Origin: Thraustochytrium sp. TN22
Taxonomy: Eukaryota; Sar; Bigyra; Thraustochytrida; Thraustochytriidae
NCBI GenBank assembly: GCA_013306675.1
Contig: JABLUY010000390.1
Span: 1 to 21,238, forward strand
Direction of reading: 5' to 3'
Length of the DNA: 21,238 bases
Both the position numbers and the translations under genes were made by a program. Below the pieces are notes generated by a model, which was not told where the DNA came from, did not search any database, and was given only the letters and a program-made list of their open reading frames with translations. Shown piece after piece: positions 7,781-15,305 of the stretch (position 1 is the stretch's first letter; each line of letters begins with the position of its first letter).

Positions 7781-10009
7781 ATGAAGTTTGGCAAGCAGAT
7801 CCTTGCGGTACGTTGCGATTATCGACCGCGCGCGCGGGCGCGCGGAGGAGGAGGCGCGGCGCGAGACGCCAAGACGCTCGACCCGGCCCCCCTCCTCCCC
7901 ACCCCCCTGCGCGCGCGCGCGCGCATCGAGCGCCGCGGCGCTCGCGCGGAGGCGGCGGAGAGGGCAGCGAAGCGCGAGGTGGTGGCGGCGAGCGAGGCGA
8001 AAGACGTCCAGACGCACCCTACCACATACCGCCCTGCGCGAGCGGCCGGCGGCCGACCGGGCCGCGCAATTCGCGCTTCACTCGCTCGCTCGCTCGCTCC
8101 CTCGCTCGCTCGCTCGCTTGATCGCTCGGTCCCTCGCGCGCAGGCGCGCGGCCGCGGTGAACCCAAGAGCTAGCTGGTCGGGGGAACAGGCAAGACTGAC
8201 CTATTGCTCGGCGCACGCGACAAATCTTTACAGGCATCCGCGACTTCGGCAACACTATGCAGCGAGGATATGTGGCTCGACTACAAGCAGCTCAAGAAGC
8301 TGATCAAGCGCATCCCCGCGGGTGTGCGTGAGTCAACCCGCGAGAGCATGGACCAAAAGACCATCCTCAAGGCGTCCGAGGACGAGCGCAGGTTCTTTTT
8401 GCTGCTGCGGAAGGAGCTCAAGAAGGTGGCGTCCTGTTTCAAGGATCTCGAGTACCGCGCGCTGCGCAAGATGGTCAACCTGAACGCCACCTACTCCAAG
8501 AACGTCAACCACGACAACATCAACCTGGACAACTACCACGAGCTGCTGCGCGAGTGCACGCGCATGCACATGGAGCTGCTCATGCTGGAGAACTACGCGG
8601 TGCTCAACTACGCCGGCTTCACCAAGATCCTCAAGAAGCACGACAAGATGACAGGCTTCCGTACCAAGGACCAGTTCCTGCTCAAGCTCGTCGACTGCCA
8701 GCCCTTCGTCGTGCACCCGTGGCTTCGCTCCGCCATCAAGAATGTGGAAGACCAGTTCCGCACGATTGATGCCATCGCCAAGGCGCGCCACGACAAGCCC
8801 TCGCACCAGCAGCGCTCGCCGCAGTCGCCACCCCAGGAGCGAATGCAGCCGCCCGCGCAGCAGCGCATGCCACAGCAACCTCCTTCGGATGCGGACGAGG
8901 GCGGCAGCCCCAAGGCGGCCGCCGCCATCTTCCGCAACAGCAGCCCCGCGAGCGCTCCTGGCGCCCCGCAGCAGCATGCGCTCGCCAGCGTGGACAGCGA
9001 CTCCGAGGACGCTCAGGCTCGCGCCCTGGCCCTAGCCAAGCAGCTGCAGCAGCTACCGCCCCACAACCGCGCAGCCATGGAGCAACTCGTGTCGGCGGCG
9101 GCGGCGGCAGCGGCGGCCGTGGCCTCTCCTTCGGGCGCCGCTCCAGCTTCGTCTGCGTCCGCCTCGTCCGCACCTGGCCAGTCCTCGTCTGGGTCACCCG
9201 TTCCCGTCTCGCTCATGCTCGGCGGCGGCGGCAAGGACATGAACAAGAACCACAGCAAGAACGACGAGCTCTCTGGCGAAGCCGCCAACATCCCGGACAC
9301 GCTACTGCGGCTCAGTTCCGAGCCTGAATACCACAAGCAGCTCCTGCAGCACCACAACGTGCTGGAGCGCATGCAGGGCGTGAGCTGGCTGCGCAACGCC
9401 TTTGACCGCGCCAACATTTACCAGAATGTGCCGCTCTCCGCCGTGTCCGCGAACGGCTTGACCACCACCACCAACAGTGCGTCCCCGTCCGCCTCGGCGG
9501 TCATCGGGCTGAACTCGAGTGGGCTCACGGGCCGCTCCGACGCGGAGGCTCGGAGCGTCAACGGCGCTGCGTACGCCGGCGCCAGCGCTACGGCAACCGG
9601 GACCGGCGCCGGGACCGGGACTGGCCAGGCTGCGACGTATTACGCGTCCGAGGATAACTCTACCTCGAGCGATGACCCCTCGCCCGCGCAGGAGAAGGCT
9701 TCGCAGATGGCGCCCTCGCAGAACACGCCTTTCTCGCTCACGCGCACGCTCGACACGCTCGCCCTGCTTGCGCAGCATGCGCAGTTCCAGTCCTCCTCCT
9801 CCCACCTCCCCTCGGCCAACCCGAACGCCGCCACTGCCAGCGACCCGAACGACCCGCGTATTGCGGCTGCTGCCCTTGTCGCTTCCGGCGTGGGCCCGGC
9901 TGGCGTCAAGCGCAGCGCCACGGGCGACGCGCCCGTCAACCTGTCCTTTGTTGCCTCGCTGCTCGCGCAGCACGGCGAAGCCGCCAAGCGTCGCAGGACC
10001 GGTGACTGA
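7781..10009 (+). CDS. SPX-domain protein (phosphate/inositol-pyrophosphate sensor), two exons
   Basis: Exon 1 is 7781-7807 (MKFGKQILA) and exon 2 is 8234-10009, giving 600 residues. The MKFGKQ start is the signature N-terminus of SPX domains. After the join come the LDYKQLKKLIKRI helix (24-36), DLEYRALRKMV, the LLMLENYAVLNYAGF helix (125-138), and KILKKHDK (140-147), the lysine surface that binds inositol pyrophosphates. The domain ends near residue 190. Residues 195-600 are low complexity (Gln/Pro, Ser/Ala, Gly/Thr) with no EXS, RING, VTC or MFS domain. The C-terminus AAKRRRTGD looks like a nuclear localisation signal. By analogy with stand-alone SPX proteins it may bind a transcription factor when phosphate is plentiful; that role is inferred. 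The ATG has a strong context (GCCACC). Domain call very secure. Confidence 0.9.
7808..8233 (+). other. spliceosomal intron of the SPX gene (phase 0)
   Basis: The donor GTACGT at 7808 directly follows the ninth codon, and the acceptor TTTACAG ends at 8233. Joining them keeps frame and restores a continuous SPX domain. A CTGAC branch-point candidate lies at 8196-8200, about 34 bases before the acceptor. If the intron were kept, the frame would stop at 8173 after 130 residues, with no SPX domain beyond MKFGKQILA. The intron carries a CTCG tetranucleotide run at about 8080-8115. Confidence 0.85.
8080..8127 (+). repeat. CTCG tetranucleotide array in the SPX intron
   Basis: Around eleven CTCG units interrupted by CTCC and TTGAT. 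The same unit, on the coding strand, sits just upstream of the TPR-array gene start. Confidence 0.8.
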
Positions 10010-10057
10010 GGCTCCAACACCCGAGCCCACCCCGTTTTGGGGGGGGGCTCTCGTGCG

Positions 10058-10430
10058 TACGTGCACGTGTACGCTCTTGCGGACCGAAGGTTGAAGCAGG
10101 TTTTTTTTTAAAAACATCTTTATCGCTCACTGACAACCAACTCCGTAGCGCCATGTCCCAGGAGGCCTGGTGCGCTACGCCCCAAAAGCACGCCCAAGTA
10201 CTGGCGGGCCTCCTCAGGCGTGGCAAACTCGCGGAACTCGAAGCGCTTTGGCCAAGTCTTGGTCGGCGCGGTCCTTTGTCACACCTTGACGCACGCGTTA
10301 CCCGCCGTACACCGTCTGGATCCCACTTGCCGCTTGAGCACCTACCTCTCGAAAGTGGCGCAGACGCTTCGGGCCGCCTTCCGGCCAGGTGCCCGAATCG
10401 TGTGCACGCCGTTCTCGAGCGCGTCATCTC
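10058..10430 (-). pseudogene. degraded duplicate of the Prp3 gene 3' end
   Basis: The stretch matches 15230-15590 in the same orientation, covering the Prp3 3' flank and roughly the last 90 codons. The stop-proximal match (10141 onward against 15310 onward) is 21 bases without a mismatch, and the block from about 10195 is nearly identical for 70 bases. Peptide traces PKRFEFREFATPEEARQ, KWDPDG and WDMALRS can be read, but in different frames, so the copy is frameshifted. The stop codon is lost as well: WDMALRS runs on. Similarity fades beyond about 10430. It is not a functional gene. Confidence 0.8.
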
Positions 10431-10923
10431 CCGTCCTGAGACCGGTGCGGTCCGTGGGCTTGTGCGCTTGGCCTCGGGCGCCTCACGGACCGTCCTTCAT
10501 TTGACCAAAGCTTTTCCTTTCACTCCATCGTAGAAGCTCGGCAAGAAGCACTCAGACGGAAGCCCTGTGCGTCGGCTTTCCATTGATGCCAGCCAAGTGC
10601 AGTTGGGTGAAGTCCTTCGCATCTGGGACGTTTGACAACAGGTGGATGGCCCCGAGCTCACCGCCCTCCGTCGCAAGAATGCACCTCTCTCGTATCGTAA
10701 AAATCAACGAATTTTCGATCGAAGCGAAGGGGTCATCGCGTCGGACCACCTCCCCCTGAAGCTGCTTGCCGAGCTACAGCACCCACGCTGCCGCTGTCGC
10801 CGCGCGCGCGCACTCCATCGCGCGCGCCTCCGTCGCGCTCCACCTCTTTGCTGGTCTGCCTCTGACGCTGCAGTCTCATTCGTCATCCTGATCTGAACTC
10901 AAACCGCTGGTGGGCTGAAGGAC

Positions 10924-10953
10924 CATCTGATCTCATCCGAGCGAGATCAGATG
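10924..10953. repeat. 11-bp perfect inverted repeat with 8-base loop
   Basis: CATCTGATCTC (10924-10934) and GAGATCAGATG (10943-10953) are exact reverse complements around an 8-base spacer. The hairpin lies about 200 bases beyond the TPR gene stop. It has no following T-run on either strand, so a simple terminator role is not supported. Confidence 0.8.
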
Positions 10954-11157
10954 AGGCAGGTGAGGTAGAGATGGGTGGAGACGTCGCTTTCGGAGCAGGG
11001 GCGCGCTCGGCGAGGACGGCGACGCACAGCTGCGTTGGACGACCCAGAGCGCGCCGCGCACAGGCCACCTGCCAAGACGCTCGCCGGCAAGCGGATATCG
11101 GCCTGCTTGACCTGCACTGGAAGTGCTCGAACAGAAAGATCAATTCGTCGCTAATAG

Positions 11158-14100
11158 TTACATGCGCATGCGGCACTGCAAGTGCATGAAAACGCTAGAC
11201 ATCGTATTTGGATGCGCTGGTCCGAGGGTCTCCATGAAGATGCTCACGGCCTCCTCCAGGAACGGGAGGGCAGCGGCCCACGCCTCGCGACCAACATGCA
11301 CGGTACCAATATTCAGGAGCGTGGACGCCACAAAAGGATGCCGTGGCCCACGAGTTTCCTGCAAAATCGGCAAGCTTTCCTCGTAGCACCGCAGCGCCTC
11401 CTCGTCGCGGTCCAAGGCGTCGTACACGGTCCCCATGTTGTTGAGCGTGGTCCCCACCGAAGGATGCCGCGGCCCAAGGGCTCCTTTACTGATGGACAAA
11501 GCTTCCTCGTAACACTGCAGCGCCTCCTCGTAACGACCCTGGGCCCGATACACGCCCGCCATGTTGTTGAAGGAGGTCGCCACCTCAGGGTGCCGCGGCC
11601 CGAGGACTTCTTGCCGAATTGACAAGCATTCCTCGTAGCACCGAAGCGCTTCCTCGGAGCGGCCCTGTTCCTCATACATGCCACCGACCTTGTTGAGCGC
11701 GATCGCCACGCCACGATGCCGCGACCCAAGGACTTCTTGCCGGATCGACAAATCTTCCTCGTAGCACCGCAGCGCCTCCTCGTGGCGACCCTGGGCCTCG
11801 TACAGAAGGCCCATGTTGTAGAGCGAGGTCGCCACGTCAAGATGCCGCGGCCCCAGCGCTTCTTGCCGAATCGATAGACATTCTTCGAAACATCGCAGCG
11901 CTTCCTCATAGCGACCCTGGGCCTTGTGCGCGAAGCCCATATTGTTGAGCGTGAACGCGACATCAAGATGCCGCGGCCCGAGGGCTTCTTGCCGAATCGA
12001 CAAGCTTTCCTCGTAGAACCGCAGCGCCTCATCATAGCGACCCTGGTCGTAGTACACGGCCCCAATATTGCAGAGCGAGTCCGCCACGCCAGGATGCCGC
12101 GGCCCGAGGGCTTCTTGCCGAATTGACAAGCTTTCCTCGTAGCACCTCAGCGCATCCTCGACGCGGCCCTGGGCGTCGTACATGGTCCCCATGCTGTTGA
12201 GCGTGCTCGCCACAGCAGGATGCCGCGGCCCGAGGGCTTCTTGCCGAATTGACAAACTTTCCTCGTAGCACCGCAGCGCCTCCTCGTAGCGGCCTTGGGC
12301 GTAGTGAAGCGAGCCCATGCTAGAAAGAGCGGCCGCCACCTCCGGATGTCGCGGCGCAAGAGCTGCTCGGAAGATCGCCAAGCTCTCCTCGTAGCACCGT
12401 AGCGCCTCCTCGTAGCGGCCCTGGCCGTTGTACATGGTCCCCATGTTGCTGAGCGTGACCGCCACCAAAGAATGCCGCGGCCCAAGGGCTTCTCGCCGAA
12501 TTGACAAGCTTTCCTCATAGCACCGCAGCGCCTCCTCGAAGCGGCCCTGCTTCTTGTACACGCCCCCCATGTTGTCGAGCGTGGTCGCCACCGAAGGGTG
12601 CCGCGGGCCAAGAGCCATTATGCTGATGAACAAGTCTTTCTTGTAGCACCGCAGCGCCTCCCCGTAGCGACCTTCGGCAGTGTGCACCATGCCCATGTTG
12701 TTGAGCGCGGCCGCCACGTCAGGATGTCGCGGCCCGAAAGCTTCTTGAAAGATCGACAGGCTTTCCTCGAAGCACCGCAGCGCCTCCTCGTAGCGGCCCT
12801 GCGCCCTGTAGACTGCGCCCATGTTGTTGAGCGTCTGCGCCACGTCAGAATGTCGTGGCCCGAGCACTTCCTGCCGAATCGACAGACTTTCCCTGAAGCA
12901 GCGAAGCGCCTCCTCGGAGCGGCCTTGGTCTTCATACACGACCCCCATGTTGTTGAGTGTGGTCGCCACGTGAGGATGCCGCGGCCTGAGCTTGTCCCCG
13001 AAGATCGACAAGCTTTCTTCGAAGAATTGCAATGCCTCTTCGTAGCTGCCTTGCTCGCGCAGCAAGTACCCGACTTGAGCAAGTACGAGGTGCATCTCGA
13101 GCATGCTGCCGCCTTGGCGTCGGGCCTCGTCGACCTTGCCGCGCGCGATGCCGGTCAACCAGTCGCGCTGCTGGCGCTGCACCTCCGCATTCAGCGTCGT
13201 GTATCCGTCCGGGAGCTTGTCATTGACAGCATCGTCGATCATGGCCTTGTCCTCAGCCTTCCAGCACTGCGCGCTGCGCATGTCCATGCTGCGTGCCATG
13301 ATGGTGGCAATGTCGCTCGGGTCCGCCAGGAGCGTCTCCATGAAGCGCTCCTCCTGGCCGGGCGCGTAAATGACGCTGGGCGGCCGCCCACTGCGCAGGG
13401 CGCCGTAGATCTCCCATACACACCAAGCACGCTGCAGCGGCGCAGGCTCATCCCAGCGGTCCATAAAGATGAGCGCGTTGTCGAAGCGCGTGATGGCTTC
13501 GTGCAGGCCGTCCGTCAGGATGCGCTCGCGCAGCCGCTGCGTCTCGGGCGGAGGCCGGTCCTTGCTGGTGAGCAGCGGCTGGTTCGCGCAGAACAGGTCG
13601 AGCCACACGAAGACCTCCCTCGGGTTCTGCTCTCTAAAGTGCCCGGAAAGCGCTCCCACGAGGTCCGCGAAGCGGCAGCGCCGTGCCTGGCTCACAAAGG
13701 TGCCCTGGAACCGCTCACCGACGGCCGCGGGCGGGACGGCGTTGAGGTAGATGGCCTTGTCGTCCGGCATCTGGAGCGCGTGGGGCATGACCACATGCTC
13801 GGCGAAGTCCTCGGTGCTCCACTCCTCGCGGGGCTTGAGGGCCACGTCCTGGCCCAACACCACGTTGAGAACCTTGTCCACATAGGCGGCTCTCACCTGC
13901 ACGAGGTCGTCGCCGAGCTCGGCCACGATCCGAAGCGTGGCACCCTCCTTCACCTTCTCCCCAAGCTCGCGCAGCGCGACGACCAGCACCACGTCCTCCG
14001 CGAGCCTGCTGTCCGCCACGTCTTTGAGCACCTTTTGCAGCGCGCGCAGGCTGATGCTGCGGTAGTCGATGATGCGGCGCTGCTCGGCCTCGTACGCCTC

Positions 14101-14166
14101 ATCCTTGCGGCTGCCGCGCAGGCTCAGCCTGCCCAGGCTCCTGCGCACGCGTGTTGCGAGGCTCAT
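11158..14166 (-). CDS. TIR/HET-like region fused to a 14-unit kinesin-light-chain-type TPR array
   Basis: A 1002-residue protein. Residues 20-350 form an N-terminal region with VFVWLDLFCANQ (185-196) and LIFMDRWDEPAPLQRAWCVWEIY (232-254). This WLD-x-F-xx-NQ ... R-x-WC-x-WEI pattern recurs in many protist TPR proteins and resembles TIR/HET-fold motifs. Residues 375-962 are 14 complete 42-residue TPR units, consensus YEEALRCYEESLSIRQEALG then PRHPxVAxTLNNMGxVYxAQGR, followed by a 40-residue fifteenth unit that ends the protein. No NTPase, kinase, signal peptide or membrane segment is seen. The frame is open further upstream, but the only upstream starts are non-ATG and that stretch translates a CTCG repeat, so the ATG at 14166 is used. 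TPR arrays bind partner proteins. A receptor or immune-like role is inference; a scaffold or transport adaptor is possible. Confidence 0.88.
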   Translation of the reverse strand: MSLATRVRRSLGRLSLRGSRKDEAYEAEQRRIIDYRSISLRALQKVLKDVADSRLAEDVVLVVALRELGEKVKEGATLRIVAELGDDLVQVRAAYVDKVLNVVLGQDVALKPREEWSTEDFAEHVVMPHALQMPDDKAIYLNAVPPAAVGERFQGTFVSQARRCRFADLVGALSGHFREQNPREVFVWLDLFCANQPLLTSKDRPPPETQRLRERILTDGLHEAITRFDNALIFMDRWDEPAPLQRAWCVWEIYGALRSGRPPSVIYAPGQEERFMETLLADPSDIATIMARSMDMRSAQCWKAEDKAMIDDAVNDKLPDGYTTLNAEVQRQQRDWLTGIARGKVDEARRQGGSMLEMHLVLAQVGYLLREQGSYEEALQFFEESLSIFGDKLRPRHPHVATTLNNMGVVYEDQGRSEEALRCFRESLSIRQEVLGPRHSDVAQTLNNMGAVYRAQGRYEEALRCFEESLSIFQEAFGPRHPDVAAALNNMGMVHTAEGRYGEALRCYKKDLFISIMALGPRHPSVATTLDNMGGVYKKQGRFEEALRCYEESLSIRREALGPRHSLVAVTLSNMGTMYNGQGRYEEALRCYEESLAIFRAALAPRHPEVAAALSSMGSLHYAQGRYEEALRCYEESLSIRQEALGPRHPAVASTLNSMGTMYDAQGRVEDALRCYEESLSIRQEALGPRHPGVADSLCNIGAVYYDQGRYDEALRFYEESLSIRQEALGPRHLDVAFTLNNMGFAHKAQGRYEEALRCFEECLSIRQEALGPRHLDVATSLYNMGLLYEAQGRHEEALRCYEEDLSIRQEVLGSRHRGVAIALNKVGGMYEEQGRSEEALRCYEECLSIRQEVLGPRHPEVATSFNNMAGVYRAQGRYEEALQCYEEALSISKGALGPRHPSVGTTLNNMGTVYDALDRDEEALRCYEESLPILQETRGPRHPFVASTLLNIGTVHVGREAWAAALPFLEEAVSIFMETLGPAHPNTMSSVFMHLQCRMRM
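11281..13044 (-). repeat. 14 tandem 126-bp units encoding TPR motifs
   Basis: Each unit is exactly 126 bp with no indels across the array. Many units share long identical stretches; for example a GGCCCGAGGGCTTCTTGCC block recurs at about 11976, 12102 and 12228, each 126 bp apart. Units 7 to 10 (about 11785-12288) are the most alike; the first, fourth and last are the most divergent. Confidence 0.9.
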
Positions 14167-14167
14167 C

Positions 14168-14210
14168 GCGAGCGAGCGAGCGAGCGAGCGAGCGAGCGAG
14201 CGAGCGAGCG
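14168..14210 (-). repeat. CTCG tetranucleotide array abutting the TPR gene start codon
   Basis: About ten perfect CTCG units on the coding strand, ending one or two bases before the ATG at 14166. It would lie in the 5' UTR. Translated in the open upstream frame it gives Arg-Ser-Leu-Ala repeats. Confidence 0.9.
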
Positions 14211-14580
14211 CCCTCGCGGGTCTGTTGCGAGTCTGCTTTGCGCCAGCGCCGCTCGGAGCTCGGCTGGCCAGGGCGCTGCGCGTGCAGCGCGTGCGGCGCG
14301 TGCGGGGCGTCCCGGGGACAGACACCGCAGCCAGGCTGCTCGCCCGGGTGCACAGCGGCGCGCGCGGCGGCGCGGCGCGAGCGAGCTGCGGCGTGCTGCG
14401 CTGCGGCGTAGCTCTGGCGCCAAGCAAGTTGTCGTTCTCTCTGGCTTGCTCTAGCTAGCCAGCTAGCCCACGACTTGGACGTGGCAGGCGCAGCAGGCGG
14501 CTGGAGGGCGCGCCAGGATTTGGAGGTGGCTGCGAAGCCGAAAGTCGCGGACCGCAACCGAGCCGGAGTCGCGGCCTGAG

Positions 14581-14607
14581 CCTGCCAGTGGTCACGGCAC
14601 TGGCAGG
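14581..14607. repeat. 10-bp perfect hairpin followed by TCACGG repeats
   Basis: CCTGCCAGTG (14581-14590) and CACTGGCAGG (14598-14607) are exact reverse complements around a 7-base loop that itself reads GTCACGG. From 14606 to 14636 the motif GGTCACGG repeats several times, first at 10-bp and then at 6-bp spacing. The position, about 420 bases upstream of the TPR start, would suit a regulatory site, but that is only inference. Confidence 0.6.
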
Positions 14608-14801
14608 TCACGGCAGGTCACGGTCACGGTCACGGTGGCCGTGCAGTTGGTCTCGGCCCGCCGGGAGGTATGGATAATGGGTGGCTGGCGCTTTGAAGTC
14701 CACCGTGGCCGCGGCACGCGCCGGCACGCCGACTGGCGACCAGGCGAGCGAAGCGGCCGGCCCGACCGCGCGCGCGAATTTGTAGGCGTGGGGCTCGCAC
14801 A

Positions 14802-14920
14802 GCTCGTGGACACCGGGACAAGCCGGGACTTCGACGACCCTAACACGTGGCTATGGAGAACTATACGGCTTGCACACGCCAACCCGGTCACACATCAGCG
14901 CGGCTCGTGGACACCGGGAC
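14802..14920. repeat. 18-bp direct repeat pair, 101 bp apart
   Basis: GCTCGTGGACACCGGGAC occurs at 14802-14819 and again at 14903-14920, without mismatch. The sequence between the copies shows no further similarity that I can see. Confidence 0.8.
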
Positions 14921-15305
14921 GCGCGCGCACACGCGCTCGAGCCACTAGCCGAGCAAACCGACGCCGGCCGGACGGGCGACACTCGGCGCGAGCAAGGTCC
15001 AAGCCCGACTCTTGCGCACCCGGGCAGAGCAATTCAAGCCGAAGGACGCCAGGCGCCGGCCCGCGGGGCACGCGGGAGGCGTTCATTTCATCATCTGTGC
15101 AACTTGCCGGAAACGACGTAAATTGGCACGGATCGTCTGCATGACCTTTGTCGTGAAGTGGTTTGAACTTCCTTCAAGTTTTGTCCCACAAAGTGCGTGC
15201 GCCCACATCGCTCGCTGCGCACGCGCGCGAACGTGCACGTGCAAGCCCTTACGGACCAAACGTCAAAGTAGCCAGATTTCTAATCCCTGTCACTCACATT
15301 CAATG

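Larger units (their letters stand above)
10010..11157. other. convergent intergenic region between SPX and TPR-array genes
   Basis: This region holds the 3' flank of the SPX gene (with a short T/A homopolymer at about 10101-10114), a degraded copy of the Prp3 3' end at about 10058-10430, and an 11-bp hairpin at 10924-10953. Short open frames elsewhere have no recognisable similarity. One on the - strand (10749-10552) is less repetitive than the rest and is discussed as a finding. Confidence 0.6.
14167..15305. other. intergenic: 5' flank of the TPR gene and 3' flank of the Prp3 gene
   Basis: No recognisable gene. It contains the CTCG array next to the TPR start (14168-14210), a 10-bp hairpin at 14581-14607, a TCACGG array just after it, and two copies of an 18-bp direct repeat (14802-14819 and 14903-14920). 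The last 80 bases are the Prp3 3' flank, which is also present in the degraded copy at 10058. Confidence 0.55.

Noticed and set aside
8204-8233. Start of the SPX protein within the second exon region
   Set aside because: The frame begins at TTG and the first ten codons have no SPX similarity; the ATG at 7781 plus the intron gives the canonical SPX N-terminus.
14168-14210. Possible CRISPR-like or telomeric array
   Set aside because: It is a simple 4-bp microsatellite with no spacers and no telomere-type motif.
14166-14427. 87-codon N-terminal extension of the TPR protein
   Set aside because: It begins at a non-ATG codon, lacks any Asp or Glu, and includes a literal translation of the CTCG array.
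12598-14454. 618-codon + strand frame antisense to the TPR gene
   Set aside because: It mirrors the TPR repeats and the N-terminal region on the coding strand; its periodicity comes from the 126-bp array. No independent motif.
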